DNA of 64,000 nucleotides, taken from NCBI RefSeq assembly GCF_003201865.1, contig NZ_QJJJ01000001.1, positions 124,001 to 188,000 of the forward strand, read 5' to 3'. Each line of letters opens with the position of its first letter. Positions within the stretch are counted from its first letter, which is position 1. Shown here in pieces: positions 36,033-47,190 of this stretch. The notes under the pieces are model-generated. The model was not told where the DNA came from, did not search any database, and saw only the letters and a list, made by a program, of their open reading frames with translations. Made by a program: the position numbers and the translations under genes. This DNA is from Methylobacterium sp. B4 (lineage in GTDB: Bacteria > Pseudomonadota > Alphaproteobacteria > Rhizobiales > Beijerinckiaceae).

Positions 36033-37073
36033 GTGGCCGAGCAGCAATTCGCCAGCGACAACTATGCCGGGATCTGCCCGGAAGCCCTCGCCGCGATGCA
36101 GGCGGCCAATGCGGGCCACGCGCCGGCCTACGGCGCCGACAGCTGGACCCAGGCCGCCGCGGACGGCTTTCGGCGGCTGTTCGAGACGCAGTGCGAGGTC
36201 TTCTTCGTCTTCAACGGCACGGCGGCCAACTCCCTGGCGCTCGCCTCGCTCTGCCAGTCCTTCCACAGCGTGATCTGTGCCGACTCCGCGCATATCGAGA
36301 CCGACGAGTGCGGGGCGCCGGAATTCTTCTCCAACGGCTCGAAGCTGCTCACGGCCCCCACGGAGGACGGCAAGCTGAACCCCGACCTCGTGCGGGCCAT
36401 CGCGGGCAAGCGCAGCGACATCCATTTCCCCAAGCCGCGGGCGGTGACGCTGACCCAGGCGACGGAGACGGGGCGGGTCTACACGGTGGCGGAGATCGCC
36501 GGCATCGCCGAGCTCTGCCGCTCGCTCGGCCTGCGGCTGCACATGGACGGCGCGCGCTTCGCCAATGCCTGCGCCTCGCTCGACGCTTCGCCGGCCGAGC
36601 TGACATGGAAGGCGGGGGTCGACGTGCTGTGCTTCGGCGGCACGAAGAACGGCATGGCGGTGGGCGAGGCCGTGATCTTCTTCGATCCGCGTCTGGCGCA
36701 GGATTTCGATTATCGCTGCAAGCAGGCCGGGCAGCTCGCCTCGAAGATGCGCTACCTCTCGGCGCCCTGGGTCGGAATGCTGGAGAGCGAAGCTTGGTTG
36801 AGCAATGCCCGGCACGCGAACGACTGCGCCCAGCGTCTCGTCCGGGGAATCGCTGACCTGCCCGGCGTCTCGCTCGCCGCGCCGGTCGAGGCCAACGGGG
36901 TGTTCCTGAACCTGCCGCTCCCGGTGCAGGAGGGTCTGCGCGCTCGCGGCTGGCAGTTCTACGGCTTCATCGGCGGAGCGGCCCGCTTCATGTTTGCTTG
37001 GGATTCAGACCCGGCCCGGGTCGACGCGCTGGCGCGCGATATCCGCCACTGCGCCCTGCCCGCGGCGGCGTGA
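36033..37073 (+). CDS. Threonine aldolase family PLP enzyme
   Basis: Fold-type I PLP enzyme of 346 residues, beta-eliminating-lyase/threonine aldolase family. It cleaves threonine or allo-threonine to glycine and acetaldehyde. Signature parts are QFASDNYAGICPEAL at the start, FVFNGTAANSLAL (cofactor phosphate), DSAHIETDECG, LHMDGARFANA and the PLP Lys in FGGTKNGM. The GTG at 36033 is chosen: the upstream ATG at 35988 sits inside the loop of a terminator and would add 15 residues not seen in the family. GGGA lies 7 nt before the GTG. Confidence 0.88.
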   Translation: MAEQQFASDNYAGICPEALAAMQAANAGHAPAYGADSWTQAAADGFRRLFETQCEVFFVFNGTAANSLALASLCQSFHSVICADSAHIETDECGAPEFFSNGSKLLTAPTEDGKLNPDLVRAIAGKRSDIHFPKPRAVTLTQATETGRVYTVAEIAGIAELCRSLGLRLHMDGARFANACASLDASPAELTWKAGVDVLCFGGTKNGMAVGEAVIFFDPRLAQDFDYRCKQAGQLASKMRYLSAPWVGMLESEAWLSNARHANDCAQRLVRGIADLPGVSLAAPVEANGVFLNLPLPVQEGLRARGWQFYGFIGGAARFMFAWDSDPARVDALARDIRHCALPAAA

Positions 37074-37100
37074 GGACGCCGCCCGCGACCGGCTCCGCGC

Positions 37101-37292
37101 TCAGACGAGATAGGTGATCGTGGCGGCAAGCGCCGTCGCCACCGTGGCGATGGCGAAACCCGACGAGGAGAGCAGCATGGAGGAACGGGCGCTTGCCGGC
37201 TCCTGCTCCTCGGCATAACCAAAGGCCTGACCGGCGGCCTGTTCCAGACGAAGGAGCGAGGTGTGACGCGCTTGGGCGGCAGCGGGGGTCAT
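37101..37292 (-). CDS. Small single-pass membrane protein, probable stress gene
   Basis: A 63-residue protein: a soluble N-terminal half (AQARHTSLLRLEQAAGQAFG) and one C-terminal membrane segment (SSGFAIATVATALAATITYL). No known family. AGGGAG lies 8 nt before the ATG, and a GGAAC-N17-CGTT element, a full match to the EcfG consensus, sits 40 nt upstream. These two signals make a real, stress-induced gene likely. Confidence 0.68.
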   Translation of the reverse strand: MTPAAAQARHTSLLRLEQAAGQAFGYAEEQEPASARSSMLLSSSGFAIATVATALAATITYLV

Positions 37293-37331
37293 CGTCGTGG
37301 CTCCCTACGGTCAAGCTAGGCTTACGAATGA

Positions 37332-37357
37332 AACGTCCGGCGGACGGTGTTTGTTCC
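37332..37357 (-). promoter_or_regulatory. Candidate EcfG promoter, exact consensus
   Basis: Minus strand: GGAAC (37357-37353), 17 nt, CGTT (37335-37332). It matches GGAAC-N16/17-CGTT at all nine positions and lies 40 nt upstream of the 63-residue gene. Confidence 0.6.
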
Positions 37358-37602
37358 CGTCGCCACCCTCGGCTGCGTCCCGCAAACGTTCTGCCCTCCG
37401 CCAGCAGATGCTAGGGAGGCGGCGGCCGCGAATGATCGTGGCACGGGATCGTGACAGACGCTTAACCATCCGCCCGCATCACTGGGGCGTGTCTGACGCC
37501 AAGTCGACGCCGAGTCTGGGCCCGAGCGCGAGTGTGACCGAGCGTGACCATGAGCGGCGTGGGCAAACGCTGCGACCGGCGGAAGCGGATAGGAGGCTTT
37601 TT

Positions 37603-37617
37603 GTTTCCTGTTTGTTC
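37603..37617 (+). promoter_or_regulatory. LexA-box-like direct repeat before parE
   Basis: GTTT-N7-GTTC at 37603-37617. The alphaproteobacterial LexA site is GTTC-N7-GTTC, so one base differs. parE has been reported among SOS genes in this class, which makes the near match worth noting. Confidence 0.35.
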
Positions 37618-37680
37618 TAGTACAACGAGGGTATGAAGAGCCATGCAGCCCGCCTCCGACCCGATTCGAGGAGCCGTCGC

Positions 37681-39741
<2,061 letters not shown>

Positions 39742-39910
39742 TCGTCTGCCCGGCCTCTGCAGGTTCGTCGGAGTCGTTCAGGACGGCGTGCTGTCAGATG
39801 TGATGGTGCCGCTCGGGTAGGGTGCTTCACGACTCGCGAAGAATGCCGCCGCTTCGCTGCCATTGTCCGCCGGGACGAAGCGCGCCCGCCTTCCGACAAG
39901 GCGATGCGTC

Positions 39911-40888
39911 TCACCCCTTCCCGACGCTCACCACCGGCGTCGCCTCGCGATCGCCCACGATCATGATGAGCATGTTCTGCGCCATACTCGCCCGCCCCTG
40001 ATCGTCGAAGGCGATGCCGGGGCGGCCATCCTCGGGCTGCTCCAGCCGGGCGATCGTGTCGCGCACGATGGCGACCGCGCCCTCCACGATCTGGCGGCGG
40101 GCCGCGATGATGGCGCCGGCTTGCTGGCGCTTGAGCATCGCACCCGCGATCTCCGGCGCGTAAGCCAGATGGGTGATCCGCACATCCTCGACCACGACGC
40201 CCGCCACCGCGACGCGCTGGCCGAGCTCCGCGATCAGGTCGCCGTGGATCGCGTCCCGGTCGGCCCGGAGCGAGGCGACGCGGGTGGCCTTCTCCGCGAG
40301 CCGGCGCTTGGCGTCGCCCGCCTCGTCGCCGACGTTTTCCGCCTCCTCGTGGTCGTAGGGCCGGGTCGAGGCGATGTTGCGCAGCGCCGCCTCCGCCTGG
40401 AGCGAGACGAAATCGTGATAGCTGCCGACGTCGAAGGTGGCGCGCGCTGCGTCCTGCACCCGCCAGATCGCGGCGGCCGCGATGGTGATCGGGTTGCCCA
40501 TCAGGTCGTTGACCGTGATGATCTTGGTCTCCTGCGCCTCCGTCGCCAGTGAGACCTTGGCCACGGCCGTGAGCGGGTTGCGCCACCAGAAGCCGTCGCG
40601 GGCGATGGTGCCGTGATAGCGCCCGAACAGGGTCAGCACGGCGGCCTGCCGGGGCTTCAGGGTGAGGAGCCCGGCGAGCAGCACGATGCCGGAGACGAGC
40701 GCCACCGCCGCCACGGCCAGAAAGGCGGGGCCGGCGCTGCCGCGGCCGAGCACCAGCACGCCGCCGCCGAGGAAGGCGAGAGCGCCCAGGCCGAGGCAGG
40801 GCACGGCGAGAAGGAGCGCCAGCCAGCCGTTGAGCCCCCGATAGGGCTCGTCCCGCGTCGCGCGCGCCTCCTCTGCCGGTCCCGCCAT
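39911..40888 (-). CDS. SPFH domain (band 7/stomatin-like) membrane protein
   Basis: A 325-residue protein. Two hydrophobic segments near the N-terminus (about residues 20-45 and 50-75) anchor it. The SPFH domain follows: [52 protein letters not shown] and [20 protein letters not shown] helical C-terminal part includes [22 protein letters not shown] proteins form large membrane-bound rings that organise microdomains or protease complexes. GGGAG precedes the ATG. The gene converges with parE. Confidence 0.9.
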   Translation of the reverse strand: MAGPAEEARATRDEPYRGLNGWLALLLAVPCLGLGALAFLGGGVLVLGRGSAGPAFLAVAAVALVSGIVLLAGLLTLKPRQAAVLTLFGRYHGTIARDGFWWRNPLTAVAKVSLATEAQETKIITVNDLMGNPITIAAAAIWRVQDAARATFDVGSYHDFVSLQAEAALRNIASTRPYDHEEAENVGDEAGDAKRRLAEKATRVASLRADRDAIHGDLIAELGQRVAVAGVVVEDVRITHLAYAPEIAGAMLKRQQAGAIIAARRQIVEGAVAIVRDTIARLEQPEDGRPGIAFDDQGRASMAQNMLIMIVGDREATPVVSVGKG

Positions 40889-41035
40889 GCCGTCTCTCCC
40901 AAAAGGCCGTGATCGCACGGATGTTGTGCGGGAGGGGCGGCGTCGGGCGCAAGCCGTGTAGGGCCGGCGGTTGTGCTGGGCGCAGGCCCCGCGGCATACC
41001 GAGGCTTCGAGCGACCGCATCGCCTGGAGAGCCTC

Positions 41036-42370
41036 GTGAGCGAGCCCCGCAGACACCTCCATCTCGGTGCCTTCATGCGCCCGATCGGCATCCACACGGC
41101 GTGGTGGCGCTATCCCGGCGGCTTCCCGGACGCGAACTTCAACCTCGACCATCTCGTGCGCTTCGCCCGCAAGCTGGAGGCGGGGAAGTTCGACGCCTTC
41201 TTCATGGCCGACCATCTGGCGGTGATGAACATGCCGATGGAGGCGCTGAAGCGCTCGGCCACCGTCACGTCGTTCGATCCGCTGACCCTGCTGCCGGCGC
41301 TGGCCATGGTGACGGAGCGCATCGGGCTGATCGCGACGGCCTCGACCACCTACAACGAGCCCTACCACGTCGCCCGCAAGTTCGCCTCGCTCGACCACAT
41401 CTCGAAGGGCCGCGCGGGTTGGAACCTCGTCACCTCGGGCAACCCGGACGAGGCCCTGAATTTCGGCCGCGACGCGCATCTCGACCACGCCACCCGCTAC
41501 GCCCGGGCCCGCGAGTTCTTCGAGGTCGTCACCGGCCTGTGGGATTCCTGGGCGGACGACGCCTTCCTGCGGGACGTCGAGAACGGGTTGTTCTTCGATC
41601 CGGCCAAGCTGCACACCCTCGACCACAAGGGCGCGTTCCTGAAGGTGAAGGGCCCCCTCAACGTGGCGCGGCCGGTTCAGGGCTGGCCGGTGATCGTGCA
41701 GGCGGGCGCCTCGGATGCGGGGCGACAGATCGCGGCCGAGACCGCCGAGGTGGTGTTCGGCTCGGCCTCCTCGCTCGCCGCTGGACAAGCCTTCTACGCC
41801 GACGTGAAGGGCCGCATGGAGGTCGCTGGACGCTCCCGGGACGCTCTCAAGATCCTGCCCGGCGCCTTCGTCGTGGTCGGCGGGACCGAAGAGGAAGCCA
41901 GGGAGAAGCGGGAGCGGCTCGACGCGCTGGTTCCGGTGGAGAGCGGGCTCGCCAATCTCTCGGTCCGGCTCGGCACCGACGCCTCGCGCTTCGACCTCGA
42001 CGCGCCCCTGCCCGAAATCCCGGAATCGAACGCCAGCCGGAGCGCGCAGGCCCAGATCGTCGACTATGCCCGCCGCACCGGCGGCAGCGTGCGCGACCTT
42101 GCCCGCCGCGTCGGCGGCTATGGCGGCCTCAGCTTCGTCGGCACGCCGGAGCAGATCGCCGACGGGATGCAGGAATGGCTGGAGGGGGAGGCCTGCGACG
42201 GCTTCAACGTCATGTTCCCCTTCGTGCCCGAGGGGGTCGACGACTTCGTGGACGGCGTCGTTCCCGAATTGCAGCGCCGCGGCCTGTTCCGCACGGAATA
42301 CGAGGGCACGACCCTGCGTGACCATCTCGGGCTGGCGCGGCCGGCAAACCGCTTTTTCGAAGGCAATTGA
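41036..42370 (+). CDS. LLM-class flavin-dependent monooxygenase (NtaA/SnaA/DszA family)
   Basis: Bacterial-luciferase-like FMN monooxygenase of 444 residues. The start HLHLGAFMRPIGIHTAWWR, then FDAFFMADHLAV, ATASTTYNEPYHVARKFAS, GRAGWNLVTSGN and VIVQAGASDAGRQ, are the signature of the NtaA/DszA subgroup that oxidises chelators (nitrilotriacetate, EDTA) or organosulfur compounds with FMNH2 from a separate reductase. The real substrate is unknown and no reductase gene is adjacent. GTG at 41036 has GGAG 7 nt upstream and gives the usual N-terminus. Confidence 0.9.
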   Translation: MSEPRRHLHLGAFMRPIGIHTAWWRYPGGFPDANFNLDHLVRFARKLEAGKFDAFFMADHLAVMNMPMEALKRSATVTSFDPLTLLPALAMVTERIGLIATASTTYNEPYHVARKFASLDHISKGRAGWNLVTSGNPDEALNFGRDAHLDHATRYARAREFFEVVTGLWDSWADDAFLRDVENGLFFDPAKLHTLDHKGAFLKVKGPLNVARPVQGWPVIVQAGASDAGRQIAAETAEVVFGSASSLAAGQAFYADVKGRMEVAGRSRDALKILPGAFVVVGGTEEEAREKRERLDALVPVESGLANLSVRLGTDASRFDLDAPLPEIPESNASRSAQAQIVDYARRTGGSVRDLARRVGGYGGLSFVGTPEQIADGMQEWLEGEACDGFNVMFPFVPEGVDDFVDGVVPELQRRGLFRTEYEGTTLRDHLGLARPANRFFEGN

Positions 42371-42381
42371 CTGAGGAAGGC

Positions 42382-42406
42382 GCCCGACGCCAGAGCGGCG
42401 CCGGGC
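42382..42406. terminator. Imperfect hairpin between convergent genes
   Basis: Arms 42382-42391 and 42397-42406 pair at 9 of 10 positions with a 5-nt loop, between the monooxygenase stop and the stop of the next minus-strand gene. A modest two-way terminator. Confidence 0.4.
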
Positions 42407-42413
42407 AGCAAAG

Positions 42414-42740
42414 TCATGAGCGCCGGTTCGTCAGCCCGAACAGCGCGAAGCCCGCGAGGCCGGCGAGCCCGAGGACGAGCAGGCGGTTGCTGCCCAGCGT
42501 GTCGGCGGAGGCCCAGCCCGTGCTCTTGGCACTCTCGAGGAAGGCGCGGCCCCGCAGGATGCGCTCCGCCCGCCGCCGGTTCGCTTCCTGGGTCGGCAGG
42601 TGGACGATGAAGGTGTCGCCTTCGCGGTCGATATCGATGCTGTTGCGGGCGAACCCTGCCCGGACCAGACGCTGCTTGGCCGCACGGGCGGCTTCGAGGC
42701 TGGTGAAGTCGGCTTCGACGCCGACAGTCTCGTGGGACAT
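42414..42740 (-). CDS. Small membrane-anchored protein with YflT-like fold
   Basis: A 108-residue protein. Residues 1-65 show a beta-alpha-beta-beta pattern (VEADFTSLEAARAAKQRLVRAG, then IDIDREGDTFIVHLP), which resembles the heat-induced stress protein YflT domain. A C-terminal membrane helix (LLVLGLAGLAGFALFGL) anchors it. GAGGAGG lies 5 nt before the ATG, a very strong site. The family assignment is tentative. It is followed upstream on the same strand by another small gene at 42814-43053. Confidence 0.7.
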   Translation of the reverse strand: MSHETVGVEADFTSLEAARAAKQRLVRAGFARNSIDIDREGDTFIVHLPTQEANRRRAERILRGRAFLESAKSTGWASADTLGSNRLLVLGLAGLAGFALFGLTNRRS

Positions 42741-42813
42741 GTTTCCTCCTCGACGGACACGGTAAGCGGGAGGAGCAATTCGGCCCCGCCCCTCACGGTT
42801 CCGTGAGAGCGGT

Positions 42814-43053
42814 TCAGGCCTCGCCCGCCTCGCAGGCATCCACCCGCACGGCGCCGTCGGCGGTCAGGGAGCAGATTACCTCGGTGCCGTCGCCCAGCGC
42901 GAAGGCATGAAACAGGCGGCGCTCCAGTTCTTCCAGGCCCTCGCCCGGAAGATCCGCGATCTCATCACGCGCACGCTCTTCGAGAGCCGGAACAACACCG
43001 CTTCTCTCGGCGATTTCCTGCGCGGACTGCGTGAGAACGACCTCGAAAGACAT
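42814..43053 (-). CDS. Small acidic protein of unknown function
   Basis: A 79-residue acidic soluble protein: VVLTQSAQEIAERSGVVPAL, ERARDEIADLPGEGLEELER, then a beta-rich end (GTEVICSLTADGAVRVDAC). No named domain. AAGGAGG lies 6 nt before the ATG, so translation is likely efficient. It may be co-transcribed with the membrane protein gene 73 nt downstream. Confidence 0.65.
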   Translation of the reverse strand: MSFEVVLTQSAQEIAERSGVVPALEERARDEIADLPGEGLEELERRLFHAFALGDGTEVICSLTADGAVRVDACEAGEA

Positions 43054-43433
43054 CGTCGCCTCCTTGCAAAACTCTTGGTGAATGTCGCGATGACACGGTG
43101 GTCCGATGGGCGCGAAGACAGGACCGCCATGCGACTTTTTTGGGGCAGCCTGTCCTTGTCAGGAAAAACCTTCGCTTCTGCCGTGGTTTAGGGCTGTGTA
43201 TCACGGACGGCCGAGCCCATCGCGATGGGCGGAGGCGCTCATCGGCGCACCGGCAGCGCCCGGCTGACCGGCCTTCTGCGACGCATCCGCGCGCGGCGGT
43301 TTTATCGTTCCGACCTGTGACCGCCGCGGTCTACGCTTCCTGCGCCGGCCCGCCGCGCGCAGGGGCTCGATGAGGCAGGAACCCCGTCGGGACGTTGCCA
43401 AGGTCCTGATCCCGGCGGAGAGGTGCCGATCTC
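43054..43433. other. Divergent intergenic region with 16-bp palindrome
   Basis: 380 nt between two divergent pairs of small genes. It contains the perfect palindrome GCCCATCGCGATGGGC at 43215-43230, a possible operator, and stretches of A/T (near 43134 and 43166) rare for this genome. No convincing ORF or RNA was found. Confidence 0.5.
43215..43230. promoter_or_regulatory. Perfect 16-bp palindrome
   Basis: GCCCATCGCGATGGGC, placed roughly 160 nt from one divergent gene and 200 nt from the other. It contains the GCGATCGC-like core CATCGCGATG. It might bind a dimeric regulator. Confidence 0.35.
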
Positions 43434-43643
43434 ATGAACCCCATTCTCGTCGTTGCCCTGGTCTGCGCATCCACCGTGCAGCAGCCCGACTGCTCGCGGG
43501 AAACCGCGCTCGATGTCATCATCGGGCCGGCCCACACCCTTCAGGAATGTTTGATCCAGGGGCCAGTGCTGGCGGCTAGCGCGGGTCATTCCGATGCCAA
43601 CACCTACGTGAAGACCCGCTGCGAGCAGCGGAAGGAGCGGTAG
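43434..43643 (+). CDS. Small secreted Cys-containing protein
   Basis: A 69-residue protein with a short hydrophobic N-terminus (MNPILVVALVCASTVQ) that may be a signal peptide, and Cys residues in PDCSRETALDV, LQECLIQGP and TRCEQRKER. The arrangement (xxDCSRxTAxDV...GPxxTxxEC) recurs as a small-protein family in Methylobacterium without a known role. GGAGAGG lies 10 nt before the ATG. The next gene starts 3 nt after its stop. Confidence 0.65.
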   Translation: MNPILVVALVCASTVQQPDCSRETALDVIIGPAHTLQECLIQGPVLAASAGHSDANTYVKTRCEQRKER

Positions 43644-43646
43644 GCG

Positions 43647-43958
43647 ATGGCGGAGGCAGCGATGGATGAGAACGAGACGGTCGATCCGGCCCGCGCCGCC
43701 GAGGTGCGGCTGCGCGCCCGCCTCGCGGTGGTGGAGCGGGCGGCGTGGTTCGGCTTCGTCGAGGCGATGCGCGCCCGTCCCGACGCGACCGCGGCCTTCA
43801 TCGATTCCGAGCGGGCGCGCTGCCGCGAGGGCTTCGGTTCCGGCGCCTGGGCCAAGGACCTGAATACGGCGGAGCGGGCGCTCCTCGGGGCGGAGGTCGA
43901 TGCCGGACTCGCGCAACTCGTCGAGGACGCGCGGGCGGAGATCGGCGAGGGCGGCTAG
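43647..43958 (+). CDS. Small acidic helical protein of unknown function
   Basis: A 103-residue, mainly helical protein: AEVRLRARLAVVERAAWFGF, VEAMRARPDATAAFIDSERA and AERALLGAEVDAGLAQLVED. No domain recognised and no signal peptide. It begins 3 nt after the small secreted protein gene, with GGAGCGG overlapping that gene's end, so the two are co-translated. Confidence 0.6.
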   Translation: MAEAAMDENETVDPARAAEVRLRARLAVVERAAWFGFVEAMRARPDATAAFIDSERARCREGFGSGAWAKDLNTAERALLGAEVDAGLAQLVEDARAEIGEGG

Positions 43959-44239
43959 GTCTCCCGCACGAGACGCTCGCCGCGCCGTCGGCGGGGAGCG
44001 AGGGCAGCCCGTCATGGACGGTTCGTGAGGCTCTCCGAACCCGGAAAAAGAGTTCCGGGCGGGCGCCGTCCCGCCCTTCCCGACGGGGGCGGACCAGGGC
44101 ATTTTGCGGCATCCCGGGCGCCATCCTTTCGCCTTGCGGTCATGGCGGGAAGAGTTCAGTGTCCCCCGCCAAACCGGACCCGGCCGAAGAAGCCTCCTGC
44201 AGGAGCCTCTCGCGCCGGACCCGCAAGGAGCTGCGACTG

Positions 44240-46141
44240 GTGCCCATGTCTGGATACGCCGCCCGCCGGAGCGCCGCCGCGCTCGCCCTGCTGCTCTCGT
44301 CGACCGGTCTCGGCATTCTGCCGGCGGCGGCCATGCAGCCGCGGGAATCCTCGCCGATCTCCGAATACGAGCCGGCGGAATCGCTCGAAGGCAACTTCCT
44401 CTCCGCCTATATCGCGGGCGCCTCGAAGGACACGGCGGCGGCGGCGAGCTTCTACCGCGAGGCGGTGAAGGGCGATCCGCGCAACGCCGAGCTTCTGGAG
44501 CGCGCCTTCGTCTCACTGCTGGCCGACGGCGCGATGACCGACGCCTTCCGCGCTGCCGAGCGCCTGGCCACCCGCGAGAGCACGAACGGCCTCGCCCATC
44601 TCGCCCTCGGCGTGCGCCAGCTCAAGGCCGGCCAGTACGCCGCCGCCCGCCAGAGCTTCGGCCGCAGCGGACGGGGGGCTGCCGGCGATCTCACCGCCAC
44701 CCTGCTCACCGCCTGGGCCTATGCCGGCGCCGGCGACGGCAAGCGGGCCAACGAGACGCTGAACCGCCTGCGGGGTGAGCGCTACTTCAACGTCTTCCGC
44801 GACTACCATGCCGGGCTGATCGCCTCCGTCGTCGGTGACCGGGCCGAGGCCGAGCGCAAGCTGAAGGCGGCTTACGACGCCGACCGCAACACCCTGCGCA
44901 TCGTCGACGGCTACGCCCGCTTCGAGGCCGGCATCGGCCGCACCGATCTGGCCATCGACGCCTACAGCGAGTTCGAGAAGGTGATGCCGCGCCACCCGCT
45001 GGTGGTGGACGCCCTCGACAAGCTCAAGGCCGGCAAGCCGCTCTCGCCGCTTGTCTCCTCGGCGCAGGAGGGCGCCGCGGAGGTGCTCTACGGGCTCGGC
45101 TCGGCGGGCTCCACCCAGGGCGACGAACTGCCGGCGGTGGTCTACATGCGGCTCGCTCTCTACCTCGCACCCGAGCACGCCGTGGGCCGGCTGACACTCG
45201 CCGACACCCTCGACCGCATGAAGCAGACCGAGCGGTCGAACGAGGCCTATGCGCAGATCCCGGCCAACTCGCCGCTCAAGCTCAACGCCGACATCCAGAT
45301 CGGGCTGAACCTGGAGCAGATGGGCCGGGGCGACGAGGCGCTTCAGCACCTCGACACCGTTCTCAAGGCCAATCCCGACAACATCGACGTGATCTCGGCG
45401 CTCGGCAACGTGCAGCGCGCCCGCAAGAAGTTCACCGAGGCCGCCGAGACCTATACCCGCGCCATCAACCTGATCGGGCCGGGCCGGGAGGCCAATCACT
45501 GGACGCTGTTTTACTTCCGCGGCACCGCCTACGAGCGGGCCAGCGAGTGGCAGAAGGCTGAGGCCGACCTGAAGAAGGCGCTCGCCCTCGTGCCGCCGAC
45601 CCAGCCGAACGCCAAGGCGCAGGTGCTCAACTACCTCGCCTATTCCTGGGTCGACCGGAACATGAACATCGACGAGAGCTTCACGATGCTGAAGCAGGCC
45701 GTCGATCTCTCGCCCCGCGACGGCATGATCATCGACAGCCTCGGCTGGGCCTATTTCCGCCTCGGCCGCTGGGACGACGCGGTGCGCGAGCTGGAGAAGG
45801 CGGTCGAGCTGAAGCCCGGCGATCCGACCATCAACGACCATCTCGGCGACGCCTACTGGCGCACCGGCCGGCGGCTCGAGGGTAAGTTCCAGTGGCAGCA
45901 TGCCAAGGATCTGAACCCCGAGCCCGAGGAGCTGACCAAGATCAACGCCAAGCTCAAGGACGGCCTGCCCGAGCCGGACAAGCCCACGGCCACCGCCGAG
46001 AACCCGCCCACCCAGGATCCGGCGCAGGCGGTGCCGGCCCCCGTGGCGGCCCCGCACAACCCGCAGAACCCCGAATTGCCGAAGGGCGCTCCCGCCCCCG
46101 GCGACGCGCCGGGTTCCGCGGACAAGAAGCCGGGGAACTGA
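44240..46141 (+). CDS. Exported tetratricopeptide repeat protein
   Basis: A protein of about 633 residues. A signal peptide (ending LPAAAMQ, around residue 33) is followed by a long TPR array with at least nine recognisable repeats; the clearest are around ADIQIGLNLEQMGRGDEAL and DSLGWAYFRLGRWDDAV. A disordered Pro/Ala tail closes it. Such proteins scaffold envelope complexes. The GTG at 44240 has AAGGAG 9 nt upstream; the ATG two codons later is the alternative. It precedes ispE by about 150 nt. Confidence 0.88.
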   Translation: MPMSGYAARRSAAALALLLSSTGLGILPAAAMQPRESSPISEYEPAESLEGNFLSAYIAGASKDTAAAASFYREAVKGDPRNAELLERAFVSLLADGAMTDAFRAAERLATRESTNGLAHLALGVRQLKAGQYAAARQSFGRSGRGAAGDLTATLLTAWAYAGAGDGKRANETLNRLRGERYFNVFRDYHAGLIASVVGDRAEAERKLKAAYDADRNTLRIVDGYARFEAGIGRTDLAIDAYSEFEKVMPRHPLVVDALDKLKAGKPLSPLVSSAQEGAAEVLYGLGSAGSTQGDELPAVVYMRLALYLAPEHAVGRLTLADTLDRMKQTERSNEAYAQIPANSPLKLNADIQIGLNLEQMGRGDEALQHLDTVLKANPDNIDVISALGNVQRARKKFTEAAETYTRAINLIGPGREANHWTLFYFRGTAYERASEWQKAEADLKKALALVPPTQPNAKAQVLNYLAYSWVDRNMNIDESFTMLKQAVDLSPRDGMIIDSLGWAYFRLGRWDDAVRELEKAVELKPGDPTINDHLGDAYWRTGRRLEGKFQWQHAKDLNPEPEELTKINAKLKDGLPEPDKPTATAENPPTQDPAQAVPAPVAAPHNPQNPELPKGAPAPGDAPGSADKKPGN

Positions 46142-46293
46142 GATCGACCGCGCCGGTGAGCCGTTTCACCTCCGCTCCTTGAGTTGAGGCACCTCGCCGT
46201 CGTCGGCGGGCAGGTCGGAGAGGCGCCTTGCCCGCTCCGATCAGGCCCCCTATGGCAGGGCGCGTCCCCTGCCCCTTTCGGCCGAGAGCCTTC

Positions 46294-47169
46294 GTGTCCG
46301 TCCTCACCACCCGCGCTCCGGCCAAGATCAACCTGACCCTGCACGTGCTCGGCCGACGGCCGGGGGACGGCTACCATGCGCTGGAGAGCCTCGTGGCCTT
46401 CGCCGAGGTGGCCGACACGCTCGAACTCGTGCCGGGAGAGGATCTGACCCTGGAGATCTCCGGCCCCACCGCCGGCCCGGCGGGTCCGCTCGACGACAAC
46501 CTCGTCCTGCGTGCCGCCCGCCACCTCGCCGCGGCCGTGCCCGGACTGAGGCTCGGGGCCTTCCGCCTGCACAAGCAACTGCCCGTCGCGGCGGGGATCG
46601 GCGGCGGTTCGTCCGACGCGGCCGCCGCGCTGCGGCTGCTGGCGGAAGGAAACGGGCTCTCCCTCGATCACCCGGCTCTGATCGCGGCGGCGCGAGCGAC
46701 CGGCGCCGACGTGCCCGTCTGTCTCGATCCGCGGGCGCGGATGATGCGCGGCGCCGGCGAGGAGATCGGGCCGGTGCTGGACCTCGCGCCCCTGCCGGCG
46801 GTTCTCGTCAATCCCGGTGTGCCGGTCGCGACGGCACCGGTCTTCAAGGCGCTCGGCCTCGCCGTCGGCCAGCGGCTCGACGGGGCCGAACATCCGCCGA
46901 TCGGTCATGGCCTCGATGCGGAGGCCGTGCTCGGCACGATCGCCCCCGCCCGCAACGATCTGGAGGCCCCGGCCCTGACCGTCGCCCCCGTGATCGGCGA
47001 GGCGCTGGCGCGGCTGCGGGCACAGGGCGGATGCCGGCTGGCGCGGATGTCGGGCTCGGGCGCAACCGTCTTCGCGATTTTTTCCGACGACGTGGCGGCC
47101 CAGAGTGCCGCCGAAACGGTCCGCACGGCGCAGCCGGGCTGGTGGGTCGAGCCGACGCGCCTCACCTGA
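46294..47169 (+). CDS. ispE: 4-diphosphocytidyl-2-C-methyl-D-erythritol kinase
   Basis: GHMP kinase of the MEP isoprenoid pathway, phosphorylating CDP-ME. About 291 residues. The N-terminal [19 protein letters not shown], the ATP loop [17 protein letters not shown] and the C-terminal [14 protein letters not shown] are all typical. The GTG at 46294 places APAKINL near the N-terminus as in other IspE; in-frame ATGs at 46228 and 46252 would add Pro/Arg-rich residues. The neighbouring polyprenyl synthase on the opposite strand uses the pathway's products. Confidence 0.94.
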   Translation: MSVLTTRAPAKINLTLHVLGRRPGDGYHALESLVAFAEVADTLELVPGEDLTLEISGPTAGPAGPLDDNLVLRAARHLAAAVPGLRLGAFRLHKQLPVAAGIGGGSSDAAAALRLLAEGNGLSLDHPALIAAARATGADVPVCLDPRARMMRGAGEEIGPVLDLAPLPAVLVNPGVPVATAPVFKALGLAVGQRLDGAEHPPIGHGLDAEAVLGTIAPARNDLEAPALTVAPVIGEALARLRAQGGCRLARMSGSGATVFAIFSDDVAAQSAAETVRTAQPGWWVEPTRLT

Positions 47170-47190
47170 GGAGGGCCGTCGAGGGGCGCG

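Larger units (their letters stand above)
37293..37680. other. Divergent intergenic region upstream of parE
   Basis: 388 nt without a gene (an in-frame ATG at 37633 could extend parE upstream). It holds the EcfG-like promoter of the small membrane protein and, close to parE, a direct repeat TTTGTTT-N4-TTTGTTC that resembles a LexA box. Confidence 0.6.

Noticed and set aside
42798..42802. GGAAC on the minus strand before the YflT-like gene
   Set aside because: No CGTT-like element lies at 16-17 nt distance.
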